From an uncultured Verrucomicrobiota bacterium (lineage in GTDB: Bacteria > Verrucomicrobiota > Kiritimatiellia > RFP12 > UBA3636): DNA of 18,240 nt. Within the stretch, counting starts at the first letter, position 1; each line of letters begins with the position of its first letter. Location of the stretch: assembly GCA_946612175.1 (NCBI GenBank), contig CAMOEO010000019.1:1-18240 (forward strand), read 5' to 3'. The notes under the pieces are model-generated. The model made no database searches, had not been told where the DNA came from, and saw nothing but the letters and a program-made list of their open reading frames with translations. Positions 1 to 7,643 of this stretch are shown piece by piece. Made by a program: the position numbers and the translations under genes.

Positions 1-432
1 GCCCTCGCCGACGACACCGGCCTCGAGGTCGACGCCCTCGGCGGCGCCCCCGGCGTCCGCTCCGCCCGCTACGCCGGGGTCCACGGCGAGGACGGCGCCA
101 ACAACGCCCTCCTCCTCCGAAACCTCGACGCCCTCGGCCCCGCCGCCTCCCGCGCCTGCCATTTCTCCTGCGCCCTCGCCCTCGCCGCCCCCGACGGCCG
201 CGAGTTCGTCGCCCTCGGCCAGTGCCCCGGCACCCTGCTCCGCGAGGGCCGCGGCACCAACGGCTTCGGCTACGACCCCCTCTTCCTTCCCGACGGCTAC
301 GACCGCACCTTCGCCGAGCTTCCCCGCGAGACGAAGTGCACCTTCTCCCACCGCGCCCGCGCCGCCGCCCGCCTCCGCCCCCTCCTGCCCGCCCTCTTCC
401 CCGGCCTCGTCCCCGCCCCCGGGGCCGAATGA
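1..432 (+). CDS. rdgB: RdgB/HAM1-family non-canonical purine NTP pyrophosphatase, 5' end missing
   Basis: The reading frame is open from base 1 to the TGA at 430-432 and gives the last 143 residues of the protein. Family signatures are clear. The visible part begins with the ADDTGLEVDALGGAPG block, which carries the catalytic acidic residues in this family. It is followed by SARYAG (residues 21-26), GTNGFGYDPLF (85-95) and SHRARA (116-121). Known family members hydrolyse ITP, dITP and XTP to the monophosphate plus pyrophosphate and so keep deaminated purines out of DNA and RNA; the enzyme is cytoplasmic. Roughly the first 60-70 residues, with the N-terminal nucleotide-binding motif, lie before the window. 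Codons end in C almost throughout, as in the next two genes. The next gene has its own promoter, so this is probably the last gene of its transcript. The family assignment is secure; exact substrate preference is not shown. Confidence 0.95.
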   Translation, partial: ALADDTGLEVDALGGAPGVRSARYAGVHGEDGANNALLLRNLDALGPAASRACHFSCALALAAPDGREFVALGQCPGTLLREGRGTNGFGYDPLFLPDGYDRTFAELPRETKCTFSHRARAAARLRPLLPALFPGLVPAPGAE

Positions 433-433
433 C

Positions 434-462
434 TTTACATTTTTCCGGCAAAGCCCTATCCT
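434..462 (+). promoter_or_regulatory. Sigma70-like promoter upstream of the 343-aa membrane protein
   Basis: TTTACA (434-439) is separated by 17 bp from TATCCT (457-462). The -35 matches the consensus at five of six positions and the -10 at four of six, with ideal spacing. It starts two bases after the rdgB stop codon and lies about 40 bp before the next start codon. A/T-rich hexamers stand out in this very G+C-rich background. No transcript data are available. Confidence 0.5.
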
Positions 463-501
463 CTTTCCGTCGTCCGCATCCTACCCCTACGGTTCCCCAC
501 G

Positions 502-1533
502 ATGTCCGATTCTCCTTCCACCCCCGCCCCCGCGCCCGCGGATCCGGGCGTCGCCGCCCCCGCCACACCGCCCCGCCGCCGCATCGACCGCGTCCGCGTC
601 GTCGGCGCCGTCCTTCTCCTCGCCGCCGTCGCGCTCTGGTTCCGCGACGCCCGGGCCCGCCGCGACCGCGAGAACGGCGCCGCCGCCGTCCGCTACGTCG
701 CCGGCGCCGCCGTCCGGAGCGTCGGCATCCTCCCCGTCCCCGCGGACGGCCGCCCCGGCGGCATCTACGAGCCCTGCTCCCCCGCCGCCCTCTCCAACGT
801 GCTTTCCCGCCTCGCCGCCGCCGAGACCGCCGCCCCGCCGCGCGACATGGAGGCCCTCGACCGCCGCTACGACCTCGTCCTCGTGCTCGACGACCACACC
901 CGCGCCGCCATCCGCGTCGCCCGCCACACCGGCGAGGACGAGGCCTGGGCCAGCTTCCGCGAGCCCCGCCCCGGCAACGACGCCGGGGCGCCCGCCTTCG
1001 CCGAACTCCCCCCCGCCCGCGTGACCGGCCTCGGCGCGCTGCTCGACGCCGTCGACTCCGGCGACCCGCAGGCCCTCTCGCTCGGCGACGTCCGCGCCGT
1101 CGCCGTCCCCGTCGCCCTCCCGCCCTTCCGCCGCGTCGCCGGCGAGAACGGCTTCACCGAGGAGTCCGTCTCCGACGCCGCCGCGGGCCTCCGCGCCGTC
1201 GCCGCGCTCCCCCCCGGCCAGGCCTTCGCCCTCGACGCCACCGATCCCGCCGCGCGCGGCCGCGCCGTCCCGCTTCCCCCCGCCGAGCTCTGCGCCCTGC
1301 TCGCCGCCGCCGAGCCCGTCGCGCCGCCCGAGGGCTCGATCGAGGGGACCGACCACCGGCTCCTGCTCGTCGTCCCCGGCCCCGCCCTGCTCGCCCTTCG
1401 CGCCACCGTCGCCGACGCCGAGCCCGACGACGCCCTCGTCGGCTTCCTCGACGACGGAGCGACGGCCTCCGCCCCCGCCCGCGTCCCCGGCCTCGGCCGC
1501 CTGCTCCGCTCCCTCGCCGCCCCCGCCCCCTGA
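502..1533 (+). CDS. Single-pass membrane protein of unknown function with a duplicated domain
   Basis: This 343-residue protein is not recognised. Residues 1-30 are rich in Pro/Ala and end in a basic cluster (PRRRIDR). Residues 31-47 (VRVVGAVLLLAAVALWF) form one hydrophobic helix, followed by a basic RDARARRDR stretch. The remainder is soluble and looks like two copies of one unit. In both copies a helix with LAAAE then APP (about residues 95-115 and 251-266) is followed by a hydrophobic strand (DLVLVL; RLLLVV), an acidic stretch ending in a hydrophobic-Phe pair, and a closing PARVTGLGALL or PARVPGLGRLL helix (171-181 and 326-336). No catalytic motif is visible. The ATG at 502 has no obvious Shine-Dalgarno sequence, but it follows a good promoter at a suitable distance. 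The stop codon overlaps the pcnB start (TGATG), which suggests translational coupling. Residues 12-21 encode one unit of the 30-bp GGATCC repeat also found in the pcnB tail. Confidence 0.8.
   Translation: MSDSPSTPAPAPADPGVAAPATPPRRRIDRVRVVGAVLLLAAVALWFRDARARRDRENGAAAVRYVAGAAVRSVGILPVPADGRPGGIYEPCSPAALSNVLSRLAAAETAAPPRDMEALDRRYDLVLVLDDHTRAAIRVARHTGEDEAWASFREPRPGNDAGAPAFAELPPARVTGLGALLDAVDSGDPQALSLGDVRAVAVPVALPPFRRVAGENGFTEESVSDAAAGLRAVAALPPGQAFALDATDPAARGRAVPLPPAELCALLAAAEPVAPPEGSIEGTDHRLLLVVPGPALLALRATVADAEPDDALVGFLDDGATASAPARVPGLGRLLRSLAAPAP
536..565 (+). repeat. Single copy of the 30-bp GGATCC repeat unit
   Basis: This stretch matches, in the same reading frame, the units of the tandem array at 2941-3030, starting CCGCGGATCCGGGCG. 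It encodes an Ala-Asp-Pro-Gly-Val-rich segment of the cytoplasmic N-terminus of the membrane protein. Its presence in two unrelated genes suggests a short dispersed element rather than protein homology. Confidence 0.55.
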
Positions 1534-3131
1534 TGTCCTTTTTCGACCGCTTCCGTCCCGCGCCCCGAATCTCCGCGCGCGACATCGATCCCGACGCCCT
1601 CACCGTCCTCCATCGCCTCCACCGCGCCGGCTACACCGCCTACCTCGTCGGCGGCGGCGTCCGCGACATCCTCCTCGGCCGCACGCCCAAGGACTTCGAC
1701 GTCGCCACCGATGCCCGCCCCAACCAGGTCAAGAAGCTCTTCCGCAACGCCTTCGTCATCGGCCGCCGCTTCCGCCTCGTCCTCGTCCGCTTCGGCGAGA
1801 AGCAGATCGAGACCGCCACCTTCCGCCGCGACCCCGAGCCGGACGACGCGCCCGCCCCCGGCGGCGCCACCGGCGCGCTCTACCAGATGGACGACAACGC
1901 GTTCGGCACCCCCGAGGAGGACGCCCTCCGCCGCGACTTCACCGTCAACGCCCTCTTCTACGACCCCTTCGAGGACCGCGTGATCGACTACACCGGCGGC
2001 TTGCGCGACCTCCGCAAGAAGGTCCTGCGCTGCATCGGCGACCCCAGCGTCCGCTTCCGCGAGGACCCCGTCCGCATGCTCCGCGCCGTCCGCCTCTCCT
2101 CGCGCCTCGGCTTCACCGTCCATTCCGACTCCCTCGACGCCATCCGCCGCTACGCCGACGAGATCCTCGCCGCGTCCCGCCCCCGCCTCTTCGAGGAGAT
2201 CCTCCGCCTCTTCACCTTCTCCCGCTCCGAGGAGGCCTTCCGCCGCCTCCAGGACACCGGGCTCATGGAGCGGCTCCTCCCCGCCGTCTCCGCGTACGTC
2301 GCCCGCACCGGCGGCTCCCGCTCCCCGCTCTGGCGCTACCTCGCCGCGCTCGACGCCGCCTTCGAGGCCGGCCTCGAGACCGAGGACCGCGCCGATCCGC
2401 ACTACGTCCAGGAGAACGCCCTGCGCCTCGCCGCCCTCCTCGCCCCGCTCTACCGCGAACGCCTCGCCGCCGACCCCGGCAACGCCATGCTCCTCGCCGA
2501 GGACCTCGTCGCCACCGTGTTCGTCCGCCCGTTCGCCTCCCCCGGCTGGCGCCCCCCGCGCCTGCTCTGCGAGGACCTCTGCTGCATCCTCGAGTCCCTC
2601 GTCCGCTACCCCTCCCGCAACCTCCGCCGCCGCAGCGCCTTCTCCCTGCCCTGGTTCCACACCGCCATGGTCTTCTGGCGCCTCTGCGCCGAAGCCGAGG
2701 ACGATCGCGCGGCCGCTCCCGCCCTCGAACACTGGCGCGAGCAGTTCGAGCAGTACGCCGCCGGCCCCCGCCCCGCCCGCCGCGGCCGCTACGTCCCCGT
2801 CCCGCCCGATTCCGTCGAGGGCCGCGGCTTCCCCGGCGACGAGCCCGAGGACCGCGACTCCCTCTTCCCCGGCGACCGCCTCCGCGGCCGGCGCCGTCGC
2901 GCCGCCCCCGCCCCGGAGGCTTCGGCGCCCTCCCCCGCCCCCGAGGATCCGGGCGCCGACGCCCCCGCGCCCGCGGATCCGAGTGTCGCATCCCCCTCCT
3001 CCGCGGATCCGGGCGCCGACTCCGCCCCGCGCCGCCGCCGCCGCCACCGGGGCGGTCGGCGCCACCGCCGCCGCCCGCCCTCCGAGGGCGCCGCCCCCGC
3101 CCCCACCGCCCCGCCTCCCGCGGAGCCGTAG
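1533..3131 (+). CDS. pcnB: Poly(A) polymerase I / tRNA nucleotidyltransferase family protein (PcnB type)
   Basis: The ATG at 1533 overlaps the preceding stop (TGATG) and gives 532 residues. The class II nucleotidyltransferase core is intact: LVGGGVRDILLG (38-49), the metal-binding aspartates in KDFDVATD (D54 and D56), RFRLVLVRFG (79-88), RRDFTVNALFYDP (133-145) and REDPVRMLRAVR (176-187). The GRRFRLV..VRFG segment followed by ETATFRR resembles E. coli poly(A) polymerase more than the CCA-adding enzyme, so 3' polyadenylation of RNA for decay is the favoured role; CCA addition cannot be excluded from sequence alone. The protein is longer than E. coli PcnB (about 465 residues). The extra length is a tail from about residue 410, rich in Pro, Ala and Arg and ending in HRGGRRHRRR, which could bind RNA. 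The same frame stays open upstream to base 222, but that stretch is Arg/Pro-rich shadow sequence over the membrane protein gene. Confidence 0.92.
   Translation: MSFFDRFRPAPRISARDIDPDALTVLHRLHRAGYTAYLVGGGVRDILLGRTPKDFDVATDARPNQVKKLFRNAFVIGRRFRLVLVRFGEKQIETATFRRDPEPDDAPAPGGATGALYQMDDNAFGTPEEDALRRDFTVNALFYDPFEDRVIDYTGGLRDLRKKVLRCIGDPSVRFREDPVRMLRAVRLSSRLGFTVHSDSLDAIRRYADEILAASRPRLFEEILRLFTFSRSEEAFRRLQDTGLMERLLPAVSAYVARTGGSRSPLWRYLAALDAAFEAGLETEDRADPHYVQENALRLAALLAPLYRERLAADPGNAMLLAEDLVATVFVRPFASPGWRPPRLLCEDLCCILESLVRYPSRNLRRRSAFSLPWFHTAMVFWRLCAEAEDDRAAAPALEHWREQFEQYAAGPRPARRGRYVPVPPDSVEGRGFPGDEPEDRDSLFPGDRLRGRRRRAAPAPEASAPSPAPEDPGADAPAPADPSVASPSSADPGADSAPRRRRRHRGGRRHRRRPPSEGAAPAPTAPPPAEP
2941..3030 (+). 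repeat. Three tandem 30-bp units within the pcnB tail
   Basis: GGATCC recurs at 2945, 2975 and 3005, an exact 30-bp period. Each unit starts with CCGAGGATCCG or CCGCGGATCCG and encodes ten residues of the type (A/E)DPGADAPAP. A fourth unit in the same reading frame is found at 536-565 in the neighbouring gene. The array lies in a disordered, non-catalytic tail, where in-frame expansion would be tolerated. Confidence 0.75.
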
Positions 3132-3135
3132 CCCC

Positions 3136-3150
3136 GTCGATTGCATCGAC
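3136..3150. repeat. Perfect palindrome after pcnB
   Basis: GTCGAT (3136-3141) and ATCGAC (3145-3150) flank TGC. It lies five bases after the pcnB stop and 16 bp before the -35 hexamer of the sbcDC promoter. The 47-bp repeats after sbcC and after the FGE-fold gene contain a related palindrome built on GTCGTCGAT and its partner, so this may be a shortened form of the same operon-boundary element. Confidence 0.45.
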
Positions 3151-3166
3151 CCGAGGCCGCAACCGG

Positions 3167-3195
3167 TTGATTTTCCGGCCGCGGCGGGGTATACT
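3167..3195 (+). promoter_or_regulatory. Sigma70-like promoter of sbcDC
   Basis: TTGATT (3167-3172), a 17-bp spacer and TATACT (3190-3195) form a strong promoter match. The spacer TTCCGGCCGCGGCGGGG is 15/17 identical to that of the promoter before recC (7615-7643). The identity continues downstream as TATACTTC(T/C)CCCA, with a shared CAAGCGGAA block at 3214-3222 and 7661-7669. Expected transcription start is near 3202, about 40 nt before the sbcD start. Confidence 0.75.
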
Positions 3196-3232
3196 TCTCC
3201 CAAACTCCGATTCCAAGCGGAACGAAGAAACG

Positions 3233-3247
3233 ATGGCGGCAGCATGA
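3233..3247 (+). other. Possible four-codon leader ORF overlapping the sbcD start
   Basis: ATG GCG GCA GCA TGA reads as Met-Ala-Ala-Ala-stop, and its final ATGA contains the sbcD start codon in another frame. The Shine-Dalgarno-like purines (GGAACGAAGAAA, 3219-3230) sit better placed for this ATG than for sbcD. Its distance from the promoter -10 (43 bp) is close to that of the 44-codon ORF before recC (41 bp). It could deliver ribosomes to sbcD by coupling, or it could be chance in an Ala-rich context. Confidence 0.25.
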
Positions 3248-4434
3248 AAATCATTCACACAAGCGACTGGCATCTCGGGCACCGGCTCTACAACTACGAC
3301 CGGGCGGACGAGGAGGTTCACTTCTTCGGACAACTCGCCGCAACCGTACGGAAGGAGCGGCCCGACGCCCTGGTCGTGAGCGGCGACATCTTCCATTCGG
3401 GGGCGCCCGGGAACGACGTGGCGAAGCGCTTCACCGAGCGGCTTCTGGACGTGCAGGCGGCGTGCCCCTCGATGGAGACCGTGGTCATCGCCGGAAACCA
3501 CGACAGCTATTCGCGGCTCGTCGTCGACAAGGCGCTGTGGAGCCGCTGCCGGGTGCACGTGTTCGGCATTCCGGCCGAGGACGGCGAGGGCCGGGCCGTC
3601 TTCGGGCGGAACGTGGTTGCGCTCCCCGGAAAGGGCGTGATCGCCGCCGTGCCGTTCTGCCATCCGCGCAACTTCCCCGCGGCCGGCGGAGAAACGGGCG
3701 AGAACCGCGCCGAGAACTACTTCGCAGGGCTTGCCCGGCACGTCGCGTCGTGCGCGAACGGCCTCCCCGCCGTCCTGTCGGCGCATCTGGCGGTGAAGGG
3801 GGACATCGACCTGCGCGGGCACGACCGGTCGCGTCTGATCGCGGGCGAGGAGTGCGTCGGGGCCGAGTCGCTCGGCTCGGCATACGACTACGTGGCGCTC
3901 GGGCACATCCACTGCCCCCAGTGGATTCGGGGCGAGCGGAAGCGGGCGCGCTACTGCGGATCGCCGCGGGCCATCCACTTCGACGAGGCCTATCCGCACG
4001 GCGTGGATGTCGTGACCGTGGAGGCGGGGCGGGAGCCGGAGGTCCGGACGGAAGTCTTCGAGCCTCTCCGCGCCCTCGCCACGCTCGGCGGAGACGCGGG
4101 CAGGCCGTTCGACGAGGCGCTCGCGGAAGTCGCGGCCTCCGAGCTTGCCCCCGACACGTACGTCCGGCTCAACGTGAGCCTCGGCGTCGGCGAGATGCCG
4201 GGGCCGGACTGGACGGAGCGTGCGCGGCGGGCGTGCGCGGCGAAGGGGCTCCGGTTCTGCCTGAACAATCCCATCCGGGCCGAAGCCGCCGAAAAGGGCG
4301 GTTCCCGGCCGGCCCTGTCGATGGCGGAGCTGAAGGCACTCTCCGACGACGAGGTCCTCCGGATCCTCTCGGACCGGCACGAGCTCTCGGACCGCCATCG
4401 CGAACTCATCCGGTCGCTGATGCAGGAGGCGTAG
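3244..4434 (+). CDS. sbcD: SbcD, Mre11-type nuclease subunit of SbcCD
   Basis: The 396-residue product is close to the 400 of E. coli SbcD. It has the calcineurin-like phosphoesterase motifs in order: D8 and H10 in SDWHLGH, D48 in GDIFHSG, N85-H86 in GNHD, H181 in SAHLAVKG, and GHIH with H221 and H223. These residues bind two manganese ions in this family. SbcD with SbcC forms the cytoplasmic ATP-controlled complex that has double-strand exonuclease and hairpin-cleaving endonuclease activity. Residues after about 270 form the capping and SbcC-binding region. The start at 3244 gives MKIIHTSDWHLGH, the typical N-terminus; the frame is open upstream but there lies over pcnB and the promoter. The sbcC start follows the stop by four bases, with its ribosome binding site inside sbcD. 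Codon usage from here on mixes G- and C-ending codons, unlike the genes before 3131. Confidence 0.96.
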   Translation: MKIIHTSDWHLGHRLYNYDRADEEVHFFGQLAATVRKERPDALVVSGDIFHSGAPGNDVAKRFTERLLDVQAACPSMETVVIAGNHDSYSRLVVDKALWSRCRVHVFGIPAEDGEGRAVFGRNVVALPGKGVIAAVPFCHPRNFPAAGGETGENRAENYFAGLARHVASCANGLPAVLSAHLAVKGDIDLRGHDRSRLIAGEECVGAESLGSAYDYVALGHIHCPQWIRGERKRARYCGSPRAIHFDEAYPHGVDVVTVEAGREPEVRTEVFEPLRALATLGGDAGRPFDEALAEVAASELAPDTYVRLNVSLGVGEMPGPDWTERARRACAAKGLRFCLNNPIRAEAAEKGGSRPALSMAELKALSDDEVLRILSDRHELSDRHRELIRSLMQEA

Positions 4435-4438
4435 AAGA

Positions 4439-7400
4439 ATGAAGATCAGGAAGCTATCCATACGGAACATCGCGTCGATCGAATCGGCGGACATCGACTT
4501 CGAGGGCGGCGCGCTGGGCGCGGCCTCGCTGTTCCTCATCTGCGGCGACACGGGATCGGGCAAGACGACCATCCTGGACTGCATCACGCTGGCGCTGTAC
4601 GGCAAGACGCCGCGCTACGACGGGATTCGCGTGAAGAATGCGCAACGGATCGGCGACTACGCCTTCAACGACGCGCGCCAGCTCGTGCGCCACGGCGCGA
4701 CTTCGGCGAGCGTCGCGCTCTGGCTGACCGGCAACGACGGCCGGCCGTACAAGGCGGCGTGGGAGGTCGACGCCATCATGAAGGGGGACAACCAGGGAAA
4801 GCTCAAAGGCGAAACGTGGACCTGGAAGGACTGCTCGGACGGCGGGACGACCTGGACGAAGGTCAAGGAATGCGACGAGGCCGCGCAACGGGCGGTCGGC
4901 CTCGAGTTCAGGCAGTTCTGCCGCACGTCCATGCTGGCGCAGGGGCAGTTCACGCAGTTCCTTCTCGGAACCGACGACGAGAAGGCCCAGATCCTCGAAA
5001 AGCTCACCGACACGTCGAAATACTCGGAGCTTGGCAGAAAGATCGCCGCGAAATACAAGTCGCTTGACGATGGCGTCAAGGATCTCGAGAGGGAAATCGA
5101 CGGGATGGCCGGACTCGGCGAGGCCCGCGAACAGGTCGAGAGCCGCATCCGGGAGCTCGACGACCGGATCGGGGACCTGGAGGCGAAGCGCCGGGCCGCG
5201 GACGCGAAGGCGCAGTGGCTGCGGCGCCGGAACGAACTGGCGGCGAACGAGACGACCGTGAAGAAGTCGCTTGCCGAGGCCTTCTCCGCGCTCCGGGCGC
5301 TGGAGGGCGAGGTGGCGGCCGAGACCGGGGCGGCCGAGGAGCGGCTGGCGGCGCTTCGACGGTATCTCGCGGACAACGCCGACAAGGCGGCGATGTACGA
5401 ATCCGCCGGCGTGATCCTTCAGAGTCTCGCCGACGTGCGGAAGGCACGGGAGGCGAAGGCGAAGGCCGCGGAGGCGCTGGAGAAATGCAGGCAGGCGCTC
5501 CCGGGGCTGGAGCAGAAGGCCGACAAAGCGAACGAGGCCCTCGGCACGGCAAGCCGGGTCGTCGCCGACGACGAGAAGGAAATCGCCACGGAGGAGAAGG
5601 CGCTCGAGGCGCTGGGCCGGGACAAGGTGCAGAGGGACAGGGGGGACGAGGAGAGCCGTCGCGGAGACCTTCGGGGGCTGGAGGAGCGGATCAAGGGCGT
5701 CGCGAAACGGAGGGAGAGCCTCGCCCGACGCGAACAATCGGTTGGCGGCCAGAAGACGGCGCTTTCCGAACTCGAGGGGAAGCTGCCCGGCCTCAAGGCC
5801 GACAGGGACGCCGCGAAGACGGCGATGGACGAAGCCCGCAAGAACCGTGACGACCAGAAGAAGCTGGTCGAAGACGGCATCGAGAAGCTGGTTTCCGACC
5901 TTAAGGTCGGCGACACGTGCCCCGTCTGCGGCAACCGCATCGAAACGCTGCACGCCAAGGGGTACTTCCGGGAGCTGTTCCGGGAGCTTGACGCGAAATG
6001 CACCGAGGCGCAGAAGGCGCATGCGGAAAAGGAGGCGGCGTACAACCAGACCTCCGCCTCCGCCGAGGCGCACCGGCGGACCATCGAATCGGAGACGGCG
6101 ATGATCGACGCCGACAAGGCCAGGATCGCCGAAGAGCGGCACGCCATTGCGGACGACGCCCGGCGTTTGGGTCTCCAGGACGCATCGCCGGAAAGCGTGG
6201 CGGCCGCGCTCGATGAATGCGGGGCGAAGATCGCCGCGTTCGACCTCCGGCTCAAGGAGATCGCCGCCCAGGACCGGAAGATCAAGGGCCTGCGCGAAAC
6301 ACTCGGGGCGGCGGTCACGGCACGGGACAAGGCCCGGGACGAGGCGGCCGCCGCCGAAAAGGCGGTCGCGGACTGCCGCAACCGCATCGAGCTCCACCGG
6401 ACTTCGGCCGAAACGGAAGACGCGCGCGCCGCGAGCAAGCTCGCGGACGCGGCGTCCAGGGCGACCGTTCCCGGATGGCTCGATTCCTGGGAGCGGGACG
6501 CCGCGACGGTGGAAGCCGGCTTCCGGTCGGCGGCGCGAGAGTTCTCCGAGCGCAAGACGGCGCTTCCGCAGAGGGAAGGCGACCTTGCGGCGCTCCGGAC
6601 GAAGGGCGGGCAGGTTTCGGACTGCATCCGTCGCGCCGTGGAGATGGTCCCGGCGCTGGCCGACGTCGCGCGCGGCGGAACCGCCGCAAGTTCCACGGCG
6701 GATCTGGAGGGGCTGCTGGGCCGATACGAAGAGGCGAGGAGCGCGGGGAAGAGGCATGCCGCCGCCCGGCCGGGGGATCTTCTGGAGACGGACACCGTCG
6801 ATGCTCTGTCGGAACGCTGCGCCTCGCTCAGGACGGAGGCGGACGCGGCCCTGGACGAGCGCGGCCGCTGCCAGCAGCAGCTCGTCGACGACGACAAATG
6901 CTCGGCCGAGCGCGAGAGGAAACGCCAGGAGGCGGAGAAGCGGAAGGCGGAGCGCGACGAGTGGCATCCCGTCAACGAGTACTTCGGCGACAACGACGGG
7001 AAGAAAATCCGCCGCGCGATCCAGTCGTACGTGCTGGAGAACGTCCTGCAGAAGGCCAACTTCTACCTCGGGCAGCTCTCGGATCGGTACGAGCTTTCCT
7101 GCGAGGGGCTGACGCTGTCGGTCCTGGACGGCTTCGAAGGCGGGGCGGCGCGTCCCGTGAACACGCTTTCCGGCGGCGAGCAGTTCCTCGTCTCGCTGGC
7201 GCTGGCACTGGGGCTTGCCGGCCTGAGCGACACGGGCCTGGGCGTCGACATGCTTCTCATCGACGAGGGGTTCGGCACCCTGAGCGGGGAGCATCTCAAC
7301 ATGGCGATCGAGGCCCTGGAAAGTCTCAACGCCATCGCCGGTTCGCGCAAGGTCGGAGTGATCAGCCACGTCGAGCGCCTGCGCGAACGGATCCGAACCC

Positions 7401-7459
7401 ACATCGAGGTCACGCGCAACGGCAACGACCCGAGCGAGGTCAGGGTGGTGGCCCTCTGA
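4439..7459 (+). CDS. sbcC: SbcC, Rad50-type ATPase subunit of SbcCD
   Basis: The 1006-residue protein has the full SMC/Rad50 layout. Walker A is GDTGSGKTT (residues 36-44) and the Q-loop is MLAQGQF (165-171, Q168). A first coiled coil spans roughly 190-490. The zinc hook CPVC is at 494-497, almost exactly mid-protein. A second coiled coil runs to about 850. The signature motif is LSGGEQ (910-915), and Walker B is MLLIDE with D942 and E943, followed by GFGTLS. The coils are rich in Lys, Glu, Ala and Arg, as expected. SbcC dimerises through the hook and uses ATP to gate SbcD on DNA ends. Translation starts at ATG 4439 nine bases after AGGAGG (4424-4429), which lies within sbcD, so the two are probably coupled. 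No key residue is missing. Length is slightly below the E. coli protein (1048 residues). Confidence 0.96.
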   Translation: MKIRKLSIRNIASIESADIDFEGGALGAASLFLICGDTGSGKTTILDCITLALYGKTPRYDGIRVKNAQRIGDYAFNDARQLVRHGATSASVALWLTGNDGRPYKAAWEVDAIMKGDNQGKLKGETWTWKDCSDGGTTWTKVKECDEAAQRAVGLEFRQFCRTSMLAQGQFTQFLLGTDDEKAQILEKLTDTSKYSELGRKIAAKYKSLDDGVKDLEREIDGMAGLGEAREQVESRIRELDDRIGDLEAKRRAADAKAQWLRRRNELAANETTVKKSLAEAFSALRALEGEVAAETGAAEERLAALRRYLADNADKAAMYESAGVILQSLADVRKAREAKAKAAEALEKCRQALPGLEQKADKANEALGTASRVVADDEKEIATEEKALEALGRDKVQRDRGDEESRRGDLRGLEERIKGVAKRRESLARREQSVGGQKTALSELEGKLPGLKADRDAAKTAMDEARKNRDDQKKLVEDGIEKLVSDLKVGDTCPVCGNRIETLHAKGYFRELFRELDAKCTEAQKAHAEKEAAYNQTSASAEAHRRTIESETAMIDADKARIAEERHAIADDARRLGLQDASPESVAAALDECGAKIAAFDLRLKEIAAQDRKIKGLRETLGAAVTARDKARDEAAAAEKAVADCRNRIELHRTSAETEDARAASKLADAASRATVPGWLDSWERDAATVEAGFRSAAREFSERKTALPQREGDLAALRTKGGQVSDCIRRAVEMVPALADVARGGTAASSTADLEGLLGRYEEARSAGKRHAAARPGDLLETDTVDALSERCASLRTEADAALDERGRCQQQLVDDDKCSAERERKRQEAEKRKAERDEWHPVNEYFGDNDGKKIRRAIQSYVLENVLQKANFYLGQLSDRYELSCEGLTLSVLDGFEGGAARPVNTLSGGEQFLVSLALALGLAGLSDTGLGVDMLLIDEGFGTLSGEHLNMAIEALESLNAIAGSRKVGVISHVERLRERIRTHIEVTRNGNDPSEVRVVAL

Positions 7460-7517
7460 TCGGGCAGCTCTTTGGCATCGTGCGCGGCCGCGCCCCCGAT
7501 TCTGGTCGCACCCTCCC

Positions 7518-7564
7518 CCTTCGGCCTTCCGTGCGCGGGTCGTCGATATCGTCGACCGGCCGCG
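7518..7564. repeat. 47-bp intergenic repeat, copy 1 (after sbcC)
   Basis: The 47 bp from CCTTCGG to GGCCGCG match 17269-17315 at 44 of 47 positions. The core is an imperfect palindrome, GGTCGTCGATATCGTCGACC (7538-7557), with one mismatched pair per arm. The surrounding gap, 7460-7678 (219 bp), holds no gene that I can support. It contains a 12-bp palindrome (GCGCGGCCGCGC, 7482-7493), this repeat and the recC promoter. No clear intrinsic terminator with a T tract is present after sbcC. Confidence 0.7.
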
Positions 7565-7614
7565 GTGCGGGGAAAGCCGCCCCCGGCGTTCGGCCGCCGG
7601 AGGCCGCTCCGCAG

Positions 7615-7643
7615 TTGATTCTTCGGCCGCGGCGGGGTATACT
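7615..7643 (+). promoter_or_regulatory. Sigma70-like promoter of the recCBD operon
   Basis: TTGATT (7615-7620), a 17-bp spacer (CTTCGGCCGCGGCGGGG) and TATACT (7638-7643) repeat the sbcDC promoter nearly base for base. Conservation of the spacer and of the initial transcribed region goes beyond what two ordinary promoters would share. Expected transcription start is near 7650, about 30 nt before the 44-codon ORF. Confidence 0.75.

Noticed and set aside
222..1532. Upstream extension of the pcnB frame to base 222
   Set aside because: The extension is Arg/Pro repeats over another gene. PcnB features begin right after the ATG at 1533, which overlaps the previous stop.
3203..3223. SOS (LexA) box near the sbcDC promoter
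   Set aside because: TTCC-AAGC-GGAA is present but is not repeated at the recC promoter and does not match a LexA operator that I can name.
2983..3243. Upstream extension of the sbcD frame
   Set aside because: It covers the pcnB tail and the promoter; SbcD homology begins exactly at Met 3244.
867..3254. Long minus-strand ORF of 795 codons over the membrane protein and pcnB
   Set aside because: It is Gly/Ala/Val/Glu low-complexity sequence expected opposite C-ending codons, with no domain, and it lies over well-identified genes.
7482..7493. 12-bp palindrome GCGCGGCCGCGC as a regulatory site or terminator
   Set aside because: Such G/C-only palindromes are expected by chance here and no T tract follows.
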